Below, piece by piece: positions 9,801 to 19,600 of a stretch of DNA of 64,000 bases. Numbering within the stretch: position 1 is the first letter of the stretch; every line of letters starts with the position of its first letter. The stretch spans positions 496,001 through 560,000 of the forward strand of contig NZ_MPIN01000006.1 in NCBI RefSeq assembly GCF_001887355.1, read 5' to 3'. The translations under genes and the position numbers were made by a program. The notes under the pieces were generated by a model. The model saw only the letters and a list, made by a program, of their open reading frames with translations, was not told the DNA's origin and did not search any database. The DNA is from Cystobacter ferrugineus (lineage in GTDB: Bacteria; Myxococcota; Myxococcia; Myxococcales; Myxococcaceae).

Positions 9801-11666
9801 TTCAGCCCGAACGGCCAGTGGGTGGTGACGGCTTCCGGGGACAACACGGCGCGGGTGTGGCGTGCCGACGGGACGAGCACTCCGCTGGTGCTCCGGGGCC
9901 ATGAGAAGGAGGTGTGGTCGGCGGCCTTCAGCCCGGACGGCCAGTGGGTGGTGACGGCGTCCGGGGACAACACGGCGCGGGTGTGGCGTGCCGACGGGTC
10001 GGGCACTCCCTTGGTACTCCGAGGCCATGAGAAGGGGGTGGTGTCGGCGGCCTTCAGCCCGGACGGCCAATGGGTGGTGACGGCTTCCGCGGACTACACG
10101 GCGCGGGTGTGGCGTGCCGATGGGTCGGGCCCCCCCGTGGTGCTCCGGGGCCATGGGAGGGAGGTGCGGTCAGCGGCCTTCAGCCCGGACGGCCAGTTCG
10201 TGGTGACGGCGTCCTGGGACAACACGGCGCGGGTGTGGCGTGCCGACGGGACGGGCACTCCCGTGGTGATCCGGGGCAAAGGGGAAGTGAAGTTTGTGGC
10301 CTTCAGCCCGGACGGCCAGTGGGTAGTGACTGCATCCTCGGACAGCACGGCGCAGTTGTGGCGTGCGGACGGGACGGGCACCCCCATGGTGCTCCGGGGC
10401 CATGAGAAGGAGGTGGTATCGGCGGCCTTCAGCCCGGACGGCCAGTGGGTGGTGACGGCGTCCTTGGACAACACGGCGCGGGTGTGGCGTGCCGACAGGA
10501 CAAGCACCCCGGTGGTGCTCCGGGGCAAAGGGGGAGTGACGGCTGTGGCCTTCAGCCCGGATGGCCAGTGGGTGGTGACGGCGTCCTATGACAGAACGGC
10601 GCGGGTGTGGCGTGCCGACGGAACGGCCCCCCCCGTGGTGCTCCGGGGCCATGAGAACTGGGTGGAGACAGCGGCCTTCAGCCCGGACGGCCAGTGGGTG
10701 GTGACAGCGTCCGGGGACGACACGGCGCGGGTGTGGCGTGCCGACGGGACGGGCACCCCGGTGGTGCTCCGGGGCCATGAATTGGCGGTGGAGTCAGCGG
10801 CCTTCAGCCCGGACGGCCAGTGGGTGGTGACGGCTTCCAGGGACAACACGGCGCGGGTGTGGCGTGCCGACGGGACGGGCACTCCCGTGGTGCTCCGGGG
10901 CCATGAGCAGAGGGTGGAGACAGCGTCCTTCAGCCCGGACGGCCAATGGGTGGTGACGGCTTCCAGGGACAACACGGCGCGGGTGTGGCGTGCCGACGGG
11001 ACGGGCACTCCCGTGGTGCTCCGGGGCCATGAGAGGCCGGTGCGGTCGGCAGCCTTCAGCCCGGACGGCCAGTGGGTGGTGACGGCGTCCATGGACAACA
11101 CGGCGCGAGTGTGGCGTGCCGACGGGACGGGCACTCCCGTGGTGCTCCGGGGCCATGAATTGGCGGTGGAGTCAGCGGCCTTCAGCCCGGATGGCCAGTG
11201 GGTGGTGACGGCGTCCTATGACAGAACGGCGCGGGTGTGGCGTGCCGACGGAACGCTCCCCCCCGTGGTGCTCCGGGGCCATGAGCAGAGGGTGGAGACA
11301 GCGTCCTTCAGCCCGGACGGCCAATGGGTGGTGACAGCGTCCGGGGACGACACGGCGCGGCTGTGGCGTGCGGACGGAACGGGCACACCCGTGGTGCTCC
11401 GGGGCCATGAGAAGGGGGTGGCGTCGGCGGCCTTCAGCCCGAACGGCAAGTGGGTGGTGACGGCTTCCGCGGACAGCACGGCGCGAATCTGGACAATAGG
11501 CATACCAACGCTCCAGGCCTTGCTGCGCACGGCGGCTGACACTTGCCTGAGCCGGAATCAGCGCCAACGCTACCTCACGGAGACTCCCGAGCAAGCGCGG
11601 TCTGGATATGAGGAATGCGAGCGCGCTCATGGCCGGAAGCCAGAAGCCATCCCCTCGAGGCAGTGA
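6813..11666 (+). CDS. CHAT protease - STAND NTPase - WD40 repeat protein
   Basis: 1617 residues. The N-terminal half has a CHAT caspase-like domain with H242 (I-L-C-H-G-G) and C290 (L-S-A-C-R-S-G). It is followed by a STAND/NACHT-type NTPase with Walker A at 434-441 (G-A-S-G-A-G-K-S) and Walker B near 529 (L-L-L-V-V-D-Q-L-E-E). A membrane segment lies at about 855-878. The C-terminus is 15 WD40-like repeats of about 41 residues, enough for two seven-bladed propellers. The start at 6813 has a GGGGGAG site and the same first residues (M-S-A-A-H-L-E) as the paralogue at 16693-21324. The architecture suggests a sensor (propeller) that triggers a protease through NTP-driven assembly, as in conflict or cell-death systems; this role is inferred. 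Confidence 0.88.
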   Translation: MSAAHLEGVSPEDRGQQGLEAQPYELSLEFSRARDAGDPFAFQFTEQEYQLRMEGGVFQSAPFPWNPRVLADLSELEKSEPDRSALQRLGDDLRTFLERLDWARHETALEEALALGREVHLSFRSAAAELYALPWELLTLRGSGQTLGELPGCSLRYEWPRPKEASRAVLPAQGGRLLFAWSAAGGLVPADAHGRALMEACARGDVPFEPSRDVLGHVSLQALAEALKAAHEPISVLHILCHGGRVGDTYGLLWNPAREGGKPELVDGARLRQVLAPYAGTLRMVVLSACRSGGGGALGSHLGSVAQELHRVGIPAVVASRLPLSVAGSTRLTQVLYGELLGGPCSLERALGEARRQLALEGRGLDWASLQLYARAGEGPDIRPLAIRPYRGLLAFEAKHRRFFFGREKLSRELLERVRDAAAGKKPRFQVVAGASGAGKSSVVMAGLVPLLSPEEWDVVVVRPGELAAEGGASEVKYPSLRGLSRRLRAMGGGELLTAGHGATGSEVLEEARRLRQARPGRRLLLVVDQLEEVFTQLASPEERAALMGVLWTLGTSNEWECIVVSTLRVDHFERCAEVALDERTRLDTVVYAEQHRVFVAHMEAQELAAAIERPAREVGLELEAGLVEQLCLDVGQEPGALPLLEYALDLLWERREGRRLTNRVYEELGGVTGALTRTADRLYEELSEPQRRQARRLLVKLVDFRDATSPQTRRRVRVEEVRPLEEQARKAFEEVLEKLVRGRLLVKGEDEAEGDSGTWVQFAHEALIRRWKAVQTWVKEDWEREQQLRELDAWAKAWEAQQGGGDRGASYLLTGDRLGYARRVSARFRGELSARSMRFIAESDAAEARRKKQLGAVVLSLAVLLLLAVVAAVMAAWQRQEAKRQRTSVLDATHVAHSKRLNEQDPTLAALVLREVMHPEKTPEWTQTAVDTLQSPLSTAVLKGHQAQINAVTFSRDGQWVVTASGDNTARVWRADGTGTLVVLRGHEKEVWSAAFSPNGQWVVTASGDNTARVWRADGTSTPLVLRGHEKEVWSAAFSPDGQWVVTASGDNTARVWRADGSGTPLVLRGHEKGVVSAAFSPDGQWVVTASADYTARVWRADGSGPPVVLRGHGREVRSAAFSPDGQFVVTASWDNTARVWRADGTGTPVVIRGKGEVKFVAFSPDGQWVVTASSDSTAQLWRADGTGTPMVLRGHEKEVVSAAFSPDGQWVVTASLDNTARVWRADRTSTPVVLRGKGGVTAVAFSPDGQWVVTASYDRTARVWRADGTAPPVVLRGHENWVETAAFSPDGQWVVTASGDDTARVWRADGTGTPVVLRGHELAVESAAFSPDGQWVVTASRDNTARVWRADGTGTPVVLRGHEQRVETASFSPDGQWVVTASRDNTARVWRADGTGTPVVLRGHERPVRSAAFSPDGQWVVTASMDNTARVWRADGTGTPVVLRGHELAVESAAFSPDGQWVVTASYDRTARVWRADGTLPPVVLRGHEQRVETASFSPDGQWVVTASGDDTARLWRADGTGTPVVLRGHEKGVASAAFSPNGKWVVTASADSTARIWTIGIPTLQALLRTAADTCLSRNQRQRYLTETPEQARSGYEECERAHGRKPEAIPSRQ
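9650..11495 (+). repeat. 15 tandem copies of a ~123-bp WD40-coding repeat
   Basis: The repeat encodes a unit such as V-L-R-G-H-E ... S-P-D-G-Q-W-V-V-T-A-S-x-D-N-T-A-R-V-W-R-A-D-G. Many adjacent units are almost identical in DNA, including third codon positions. Variation is concentrated in short positions after R-G-H-E and after T-A-S. Such homogeneity points to recent expansion or gene conversion. Copy number is prone to assembly error. Confidence 0.85.
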
Positions 11667-11762
11667 GAGGGCGTCTCTGACCCGGCACCGGGGCAAGCCC
11701 ACTCGCGCAAGGGTCTGGCTCTCTTGGGCGAGGAGCCACCGTTCAACGCCTCGAGCGACGGC

Positions 11763-11790
11763 CCCAGGTGCTTGGTGGCTCGCACCTGGG
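11763..11790. terminator. inverted repeat between convergent genes
   Basis: CCCAGGTGC and GCACCTGGG (9 bp, 10-nt loop) lie between the stop of the WD40 gene (11666) and the stop of the first RCC1 gene (11874). It could act on both transcripts. There is no T-run on either side. Confidence 0.4.
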
Positions 11791-11873
11791 CCAGGGGTTA
11801 CCCATCCCCCAGGCACTGCACTCAATACAGCAACGAGCGAATGATTGGGGTTGTGTTCAAGGGGGCCAGTGCC

Positions 11874-14156
11874 TCACTGGCCGTCGGAGGGCGCCACCAG
11901 CGAATGGGCGTAACCCGCGACCACGGACACCACTCCGCTCGGCTCCTGCACTTGCACTGGCACCGAACGGGAACTCGAAGTGCCATCCCCCAACTGACCG
12001 GAGGTATTGTCACCCCAGGCCCACACGGTGCCGTCGGAGCGCACCGCCAGCGAGTGGGTGTCGCCCGCCCCCACGGCCACTCCTCCGTTCACCCTTTGCA
12101 GTTGCACCGGAACCCATCGGTTGCTCGTCGTGCCATCCCCCAACTCGCCGTAGACGTTGTCGCCCCAGGCCCACAGGGTACCGTCCGAACGCAACGCCAG
12201 AGAATGGGAGTCCCCGGCGGCCACGGCCACCACCCCGCTCAACCCCTGCACCCGCACCGGAACCCATCGGTTGCTCGTGGTGCCATCCCCCAGTCGGCCA
12301 TTGTCATTCCTACCCCAGGCCCACAGGGTACCGTCCGAGCGCAACGCCAGGGAATGGGAGTCCCCGGCGGCCACGGCCACCACTCCGCTCAGCCCCTGCA
12401 CCTGCACCGGAACCCATCGGTTGCTCGTGGTGCCATCTCCCAACTGGCCATGGGAGTTGTCGCCCCAGGCCCACACGCTGCCGTCGAAGCGCACCGCCAG
12501 CGAGTGGGTGTCGCCCGCCCCCACGGCCACCACTCCGCTCAGCCCCTGCACCTGCACCGGAACCCATCGGTTGCTCGTGGTGCCATCCCCCAACTGGCCA
12601 TGGGAGTTGTCGCCCCAGGCCCACACGGTACCGTCGGAGCGCAACGCCAGCGAGTGGGTGTCGCCCGCCCCCACGGCCACCACTTCGTCCAGCCCCTGCA
12701 CCTGCATTGGCTCCGAACGATCGGTCTCGGTGCCGTCCCCTAGTCGGCCGAAGAGGTTATGACCCCAGGCCCACACGGTGCCGTCGAAGCGCACCGCCAG
12801 CGAGTGGGTGTCGCCCGCCCCCACGGCCACCACTCCGCTCAGCCCCCGCACCCGTACCGGAACCCATCGGTTGCTCGTCGTGCCATCTCCCAACTGGCCA
12901 AAGGTGTTGTCACCCCAGGCCCACACGGTGCCGTCGGAGCGCAACGCCAGCGAGTGGGCGTCTCCCGCCGCCGCGGACACCACGCTGTTCAGTCCCTTCA
13001 GTCCCATCTGCACGGGCACCAAACGGGCGCTCGTGGTGACATCCCCCAGTTGACCATTGTAGTTGGCGCCCCAGACCCACACGGTACCGTCGGAGCGCAC
13101 CGCCAGTGAGTGGCCGTAGCCCGCCGCCACGGACACCACTCCGTCCAGCCCCTGCACCTGCACTGGCACCGAACTGTCGGTCGTGGCGCCATCCCCCAGT
13201 TGGCCGTGGGAGTTGAGGCCCAAGGCCCACACGGTGCCGTCCTGCTTCAGGGCCAGTGAGTGGCCGTAGCCCGCTGCCACGGACACCACTCCGCTCAACC
13301 CCTGCACCTGAACCAGGTCGTCGTTCGGGGTGTCTCCCATCTGGCCGTAGGGGTTGTAGCCCCAGCCCCACAGGGTACCGTCGGAGCGCACCGCCAGATA
13401 GTGGTAGGGGCCCGCCGCCACGGCCACCACCCCGCTCAATCCCTGCACCTGCACCGGCAACAGCTTGCCGCCTTCGCCCCAGGCCCACACGGTGCCGTCG
13501 GAGCGCAACGCCAGCGAATGGGAGTAGCCCGCGGCCACGGACACCACCCCGCTCAGCCCCTGCACCTGCACTGGCACCAAACGGTCGGTCCTGGTGCCGT
13601 CTCCCAACTGGCCAGCGGTGTTGTCGCCCCAGCTCCAGACGGTCCCATCATCGCGCAGCGCCAACGAGTATTCACCGCCCGCGGCGATGGCCAGCACCCC
13701 ACTCAACCCCTGCACCTGCACTGGCACCGAGCGGTTGCTCGTGGTGCCATCCCCCAACTGACCGCGATGGTTTTCACCCCAGGCCCACACGGTGCCATCA
13801 GAATGTACCGCCAGCGAATAGGAGTAGCCCCCAGCCAAGGCCAACACACCACTCCCCCCCTGCACCTGCACGGGCACCGAGCGGTTGCCCTGGGTGCCAT
13901 CCCCTAGCTGGCCCGAGAGGTTGGCCCCTGTTGCCCAGACGGAGCCATCTGGGAGTCCCACCAGCGAATGAGACTCGCCCGCGGCCACGACCACTCCTCC
14001 CCCCAGCCCCGGCACCTGCACGGGTGCCAAGCGGTTGCTCGTGGTGCCATCCCCTGGCTCTCCTGAATCATCAATGGGCTGACCACACCCCACCACCAGC
14101 ACTGCGATCCAGACGCCCAGCAGTCGGGTCATCCATCGTTCTGCATTGATTTGCAT
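11874..14156 (-). CDS. RCC1-repeat lipoprotein A
   Basis: 760 residues. It opens with [13 protein letters not shown] and a lipobox, V-V-G-C-G, so it is an exported lipoprotein. The rest is 14 RCC1-type repeats of about 50 residues (x-G-V-V-A-V-A-A-G ... H-S-L-A[13 protein letters not shown]), enough for two seven-bladed propellers. One repeat (W-G-E-G-G-K) has lost its N-x-x-G-Q-L-G-D-G segment. The C-terminus stops at S-D-G-Q, earlier than in paralogue B. The paralogue's tail (T-P-I-R-S-L-L-Y) persists downstream in another frame at about 11822-11850. The start at 14156 has a GGAG site. It probably serves binding or surface recognition; ligand unknown. It lies 70 bp downstream of paralogue B. 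Confidence 0.88.
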   Translation of the reverse strand: MQINAERWMTRLLGVWIAVLVVGCGQPIDDSGEPGDGTTSNRLAPVQVPGLGGGVVVAAGESHSLVGLPDGSVWATGANLSGQLGDGTQGNRSVPVQVQGGSGVLALAGGYSYSLAVHSDGTVWAWGENHRGQLGDGTTSNRSVPVQVQGLSGVLAIAAGGEYSLALRDDGTVWSWGDNTAGQLGDGTRTDRLVPVQVQGLSGVVSVAAGYSHSLALRSDGTVWAWGEGGKLLPVQVQGLSGVVAVAAGPYHYLAVRSDGTLWGWGYNPYGQMGDTPNDDLVQVQGLSGVVSVAAGYGHSLALKQDGTVWALGLNSHGQLGDGATTDSSVPVQVQGLDGVVSVAAGYGHSLAVRSDGTVWVWGANYNGQLGDVTTSARLVPVQMGLKGLNSVVSAAAGDAHSLALRSDGTVWAWGDNTFGQLGDGTTSNRWVPVRVRGLSGVVAVGAGDTHSLAVRFDGTVWAWGHNLFGRLGDGTETDRSEPMQVQGLDEVVAVGAGDTHSLALRSDGTVWAWGDNSHGQLGDGTTSNRWVPVQVQGLSGVVAVGAGDTHSLAVRFDGSVWAWGDNSHGQLGDGTTSNRWVPVQVQGLSGVVAVAAGDSHSLALRSDGTLWAWGRNDNGRLGDGTTSNRWVPVRVQGLSGVVAVAAGDSHSLALRSDGTLWAWGDNVYGELGDGTTSNRWVPVQLQRVNGGVAVGAGDTHSLAVRSDGTVWAWGDNTSGQLGDGTSSSRSVPVQVQEPSGVVSVVAGYAHSLVAPSDGQ

Positions 14157-14226
14157 GGCTCAACTCCAGACAAGAAGAAGAAGACAGCACCCGGGACCAG
14201 GGGATGCCTACTCCCAGGCATTGCAC

Positions 14227-16467
14227 TCAATACAGCAAAGAGCGAATGGGAGTGGTTGCGCTCGTGGGGGGTGCATTGCCCAGTTGGCCGTAGGCGTTGT
14301 TACCCCAGGACCACAGGGTGCCGTCGGAGAGTGCCGCCAGCGAGTGGGCGGAGCCCGCGGCCACGGCCACTCCTCCGCTCAGCCCCTGCGCCTGCACCGG
14401 CACCAGTCGATCAATCGTCGTGCCATCCCCCAACGGGCCGTCAAAGTTGTCACCCCAGGCCCACACGCTGCCGTCGGAGCGCATCGCCAGCGAGTGGGCG
14501 GAGCCCGCGGCCACGGCCACTCCTCCGCTCAGCCCCTGCGCCTGCACCGGCACCAGTCGATCAATCGTCGTGCCATCCCCCAACTGGCCCTGTCCGTTCT
14601 TGCCCCACGCCCATACGGTGCCGTCGGAGCGCACTGCCAGCGAGTGCCAGGTGCCCGCGGCCACGGCCCCTACTCCGCTCAGCCCCTGCGCCTGCACCGG
14701 CACCCGTCGGTTGCTCGTGGTGCCATCCCCCAACTGGCCGGAGGAGTTGTAACCCCAGGCCCACACGGTGCCGTCGGAGCGCACCACCAGCGAGTGGGAG
14801 GAGCCCGCGGCCACGGCCACCACCCCGCTCAACCCCTGCACTTGAACCGGAACCCGTCGGTTGCTCGTCGTGCCATCCCCCACCTGGCCGGATGCGTTGG
14901 AGCCCCAGGCCCACACGGTTCCGTCGGAGTGCACCGCCAGCGAGTAGGCGGAGCCCGCGGCCACGGCCACCACCCCGCTCAGCCCCTGCACCTGCACCGC
15001 CACCAAGCGGTCCGTCGTGGTGCCATCCCCCAACTGGCCCTGGGCGTTGTAACCCCAGGCCCACACGGTGCCGTCGGAGCGCACTGCCAGCGAGTGGGCG
15101 GAGCCCGCGGCCACGGCCACCACCCCGCTCAACCCCTGCACCCGCACGGGCACTGAGCGGTTGCTCGTGGTGCCATCCCCCAGTTGGCCGCGGGAGTTGT
15201 CACCCCAGGCCCACACGGTTCCATCGGAGTACACCGCCAGCGAGTGGAACTGGGACGCGGCCATCGCCACCACCCCCTCCAGCCCCTGCACCGGCACCGG
15301 CACCGGGTGGTGGGCCGCAACCCCATCTCCACGCTGGCCGAAGGTGTTGCTCCCCCAGGCCCACACGGTGCCGTTGGAGCGCAACGCCAGCGAGTGGGAG
15401 GAGCCCGCGGCCACGGCCACCACTCCGCTCAGCCCTTGCGTCTGCACCGGCACCGAACGACTGCTCCTGCTATCATCCCCCAACTGGCTGGTGCCGTTGC
15501 TGCCCCAGGCCCATACGGTGCCGTCGAAGCGCACTGCCAGCGAGTGCCAGGTGCCCGCGGCCACGGCCACCACTCCGCTCAGCCCCTGCGTCTGCACCGG
15601 CACCGAACGGCTGGTCGTGGTGCCATCCCCCAACTGGCCGGAGGAGTTGAGGCCCCAGGCCCACACGCCGCCGCCGGAGCGCACCGCCAGCGAGTGGGAG
15701 AGGCCCGCGGCCACGGCCACCACTCCACTCAACCCTGGCACCTGCACCGGTACCAGGCGGTTGGTCGTGGTGCCATCTCCCACCTGGCCGGAGGCGTTGT
15801 CCCCCCAGGCCCACACGCTGCCGTCCGAGAGCACCGCCAGCGAGTGGTAGGAGCCCGCGGCCACGGCCACCACTCCGCTCAACCCTGGCACCTGCACCGG
15901 CACCAGGCGGCTGGTCGTGGTGCCATCTCCCACCTGGCCGGAGGAGTTGAGGCCCCAGGCCCACACGCTGCCATCATTACGTACCGCCAGCGAGTGGGAA
16001 TGGCCCGCGGCCACGGCCACCACTCCGCTCAACCCTGGCACCTGCACCGGCACCAGGCGGTTGGTCTTGGGGCCAGCATCCCCCACCTGGCCGTAGGTGT
16101 TGGCGCCCCAGGCCCACACGGTGCCGTCCGAGCGCACCGCCAGCGAATGGGCAGCGCGCGTGGCCAGGGAGACCACCCCGCTCAACCCCTGCACCTGCAC
16201 TGGTTCCGAGCGATCGGTCCTGGAGCCATCTCCCAGTTGGCCGACGGAATTCGAGCCCGCTGCCCAGACGGTACCATCTGGGCGCAAGGCCAGAGAATAT
16301 GAATCTCCTGCCACCAGACGGGCTCGCGACTGCGCGGCCCACAGCGGAGCGCCCATCAACGACTGCTTCGCGGACTCATCAGTGGGCTGACCACAACCCA
16401 CCACCGTCAGCACACCGATCCAGACTTGCAGCAGTCGGGTCATCCATCGTCTTGTATTGCTTCGCAT
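14227..16467 (-). CDS. RCC1-repeat lipoprotein B
   Basis: 746 residues, paralogous to the gene at 11874-14156. It has the same N-terminal plan (M-R-S-N-T-R-R-W-M-T-R-L-L, lipobox V-V-G-C-G) and 14 RCC1 repeats containing [15 protein letters not shown]. The repeats are more uniform here than in A. It ends S-A-T-T-P-I-R-S-L-L-Y. The shared starts and ends and the tandem order show a gene duplication, and the two may be cotranscribed. I found no copy of the ECF promoter element upstream, although both genes sit between two members of that regulon. An exported beta-propeller lipoprotein of unknown partner. Confidence 0.88.
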   Translation of the reverse strand: MRSNTRRWMTRLLQVWIGVLTVVGCGQPTDESAKQSLMGAPLWAAQSRARLVAGDSYSLALRPDGTVWAAGSNSVGQLGDGSRTDRSEPVQVQGLSGVVSLATRAAHSLAVRSDGTVWAWGANTYGQVGDAGPKTNRLVPVQVPGLSGVVAVAAGHSHSLAVRNDGSVWAWGLNSSGQVGDGTTTSRLVPVQVPGLSGVVAVAAGSYHSLAVLSDGSVWAWGDNASGQVGDGTTTNRLVPVQVPGLSGVVAVAAGLSHSLAVRSGGGVWAWGLNSSGQLGDGTTTSRSVPVQTQGLSGVVAVAAGTWHSLAVRFDGTVWAWGSNGTSQLGDDSRSSRSVPVQTQGLSGVVAVAAGSSHSLALRSNGTVWAWGSNTFGQRGDGVAAHHPVPVPVQGLEGVVAMAASQFHSLAVYSDGTVWAWGDNSRGQLGDGTTSNRSVPVRVQGLSGVVAVAAGSAHSLAVRSDGTVWAWGYNAQGQLGDGTTTDRLVAVQVQGLSGVVAVAAGSAYSLAVHSDGTVWAWGSNASGQVGDGTTSNRRVPVQVQGLSGVVAVAAGSSHSLVVRSDGTVWAWGYNSSGQLGDGTTSNRRVPVQAQGLSGVGAVAAGTWHSLAVRSDGTVWAWGKNGQGQLGDGTTIDRLVPVQAQGLSGGVAVAAGSAHSLAMRSDGSVWAWGDNFDGPLGDGTTIDRLVPVQAQGLSGGVAVAAGSAHSLAALSDGTLWSWGNNAYGQLGNAPPTSATTPIRSLLY

Positions 16468-16579
16468 TGACTCAGTCCTGGCGAGAGGGAGACATGGGCG
16501 TCAGAGGCCGTGCGTCTTGGCGCAGGCGCCCATGCGAGCGCCCTGCTGCCAGTTCCCCACATTAGCACCAGAAGACCCT

Positions 16580-16608
16580 GGATTGCCGCTCGAACGCAGC
16601 GGCAATCC
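16580..16608. terminator. perfect 11-bp inverted repeat
   Basis: GGATTGCCGCT, 7 nt, AGCGGCAATCC, placed about 85 bp beyond the stop of the CHAT-STAND-TPR gene and about 110 bp upstream of RCC1 gene B. The position fits a terminator for the first or an operator for the second. No T-run follows on the minus strand. Confidence 0.4.
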
Positions 16609-16692
16609 CTCGAAAGACGAACCCCATGGGTGCACGCCGTGACGCGGCCGTGACGCAAGGGAGCCGGCCCGCCTCCTCCCGCTGCGTGCGGC

Positions 16693-19600
16693 TCAGGCGT
16701 CCAGGAGCGAATTCTTCATGACCTCATCGTAGCTCATCCTGAGAATGGACCGCGGCAGGAGGGCGAGGGCGGTTTTCTCGGCTTTCATCACCTCGATGAA
16801 ATGCTCGAAAGCCTCGTCATGATACGTGCGTGCGTCCTCGAGCCGCCCCTGCGCCTGAGCCAACAGTCCCAGTCTGAAGTAGCTGCTGGTCAGGGCGAGC
16901 AAGGTGACGCTCACCCTCATCGACTTCGCCGCCGTCAGTTCCCGGCTCAGCGCGAGAGCGGCCTCGTAGGGATGGCGCGCTTCCTCGAACTGGCCCTGCT
17001 CCCGCATCACGTCTCCCAGTTTGCCGTACCTGCTGATCAGGAACGTCTTCAACAGGGTGTCCGTCGGATTGGTGTCCACCATTTCCCGGCTCAGCCGCAG
17101 AGCGGTTTCGTAGTGCTCCCGTGCCAGCGCGAGCTGGCCCTGCACCTGGGCAATCAACCCCAGGCTGGACTCGCCGACAGCCAGTCCCTTCTTCAAGGTG
17201 GCATTGGTCGGGTCGGCGACCAGCAGCTCCCGGCTCATGGTGCGCAGCCTTTCATAATAGTCGCGCGCCGTCTCCAACTGGCCCTGCTCCCGCGCGAGGT
17301 TTCCCATGTTGACGTAGCTGGTGACCACGACCTCCTTCAGCCTGGCATTCGTCGGGTCGGTTTTCAGCAATTCCTGGCCCAGCACGAACGCGGCCTCCGC
17401 GTATTGGCGCCTATCATCCGGTTGGCCATGCATCCGTGAAGACGTCACCAACCGGGTATAGATTTGAGCCAGTTCCCGCTTCAGCGAGGCATTCGTCGGG
17501 TCCGCCTCCACGAGTTCCTGGAGCAGCTCGCGAGTCTTTTCGAAGTGTTGATGTGACTGCTCACCCTGCCCTCCCAGCTCCAGCGCCAGCTCCGCCAGTT
17601 GGCTGTGGCTGATGGCCAATTCCCGCTTCAAGATGGCGTTCTTTGGATCGTCCTCCACCAGCTCCTGGGTCAGCTCGAGAGCCTCTTCATAATGCTCGCG
17701 AGTCTCCTCGTACTGGCCCTGTGCACGCAGGACATTCCCGAGCCGTCCGTGGCTGTCGACCAGACTCCGCTTCAGCGAGGTATTCGTCCCGTCGTCGTCC
17801 GCGAGTTCCTCGCTGAGCCGGAGGTAGTGCTCGTAATACTCGCGCGCATCCGAGAGCTTGCCCTGCGCCTGCGCCACCGCGCCCAACCTGCCGTGACTGG
17901 CGGCCAGCTCCCGCTTCACATGGGCATTCATCGGCTCGGCTTCCGCCAGCCCCTGTAGCAACACGAGTGCCTTCTGGTGGTATTCGCGCGACTCCTCGAG
18001 CTTGCCCTCCTCCTTCATCACATCACCCAGGCTGCTGGAGTGGGAGGCCAGGTCCCGCTTCAGCGCGGTATTCATCGGATCGACGTTCACGAGCTTCTGG
18101 ATGAGAACGAGCGCCTGCTCATAATGCCCGCGAGCCGCCTCGAGGTGGCCCTGCGCCCGCCTCACCGCGCCCAGCTTGCCGTAGCAGCCGCCCAGCTCCT
18201 GCGCCAGGGAGGCATTGGCCGGGTCGGCGTCCACCAACCGCCGGGTCAGCGCGAGGGCCTCCTCGTAGTGGCCACGCGCCACCTCGAGCTGGCCCTGGGC
18301 CTCGCCGACCTCGCCCAGCTTCGAGTGGAGGACGGCGAGCTCGTGCATGTAGACGGGATCGTCCGGATTGGACTCGAGCAACTGCCCGACGAGTTCGAGC
18401 GCCTGGCCATACGCCTCGCCCGCGGCCGCCGTGTTCTCGTGCATCATGGCCACGTTGCCCCGCTCCAGATGATTCCTGACGCTCTCGAGCTGGATGTCGG
18501 GCTCGTCGGTGGCATCCAGTCGCATCAAGAGCCCCTCGACTCCCTGCAACAACTCCCTGCGCACGGCCGCCGTGCCAGCAATGGGCTCGAGCTTCTTGCT
18601 CGTCGTCGAGTGGATTCGCCTCGCCAGCGCGACCGCCTCCCGCAGGCGCATCTCCGCCATGGACCGCTGATTGGAGGCATAGAGGGCCAGGACCGCGAAC
18701 ACCACCATGCCCACCGCCAGCCCCGCGCCCACCCACCGCTGACGTCTCACCCCGCGCCGCTCCCGAGCCTCGCAGGTCTCGAGGAACTCCCTCACGGAGA
18801 CCGTCATCCGCCCCACGTGCTCGCTCCGGAGGCTGCGCGCGTACCCCAGCCGCGCTCCCGTCGCCAGGTACGAGTCCCCCTGATCCGCGTCCTTCCGGTG
18901 CGCCTGCCAGGCCTCCGCCATGGCCTGCAGCTCGCGCCACTGGAGCAGCCGCTTGCGGTTGTCCTGCAGCCACGTGCGCAACCGCTCCCACCGGCGGATG
19001 AGCGCCTCGTGCGCCACCTCCACCCAGGCCCCACCGCCACCCGTCTCGCTGCCCCGAGTCACCAGCCGCTCGGCCACCAGCTTCTCCAACACCCGCTCGA
19101 AAATGGCCCGTGCCTCCGGCTCCTCGGGCCATACCTCCTCCAGCCAGCACCTCCGCCGGGTGTCGGGCCTCGACTCGTCCCCCAGCGCCACCAGCTCAGC
19201 CAGCAGCCGCCTCACGTGCTGGCGCTCCTCCTCCCGCAGCGCGCCGTACAGCCGCTCCGCCGTCTGTGTCAGACCGCCCGCCACGCCCTCCATCTCCTCG
19301 TACGCCCGGTGCGTCAGCCTCCGCCCCTCGCGCCCGCGCCACAGCAGGTCCAGCGCATGCTCCAGCAACGGCAGCGCTCCGGGCTCCTGCCCCACGTCCG
19401 CCACCACCCTGTCCACCAGCCCCGCCTCCAGCGTCAACCCCACCGCGTGCGCCGGCTTCTCTATCGCCTCGGCCAGTTCCTCCGGCCCGAGCTGGGCCAC
19501 GAACAACCGGTGCTCCTCGGCGTACACCACCGTGTCCAGCCGCGTCTGTTCATCCAGCACCACCTCTCCGCAGCGCTCGAAGTGATCCACCCGCACCGTG

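Noticed and set aside
14298-14303. TGTTAC (GTAACA on the minus strand) in RCC1 gene B
   Set aside because: It lies inside the coding repeat and no CGTC follows at 14 nt.
11874-16467. Regular ~150-bp DNA repeats considered as a satellite or CRISPR-like array
   Set aside because: They are in-frame RCC1 codons with no spacers of constant repeat/spacer form.
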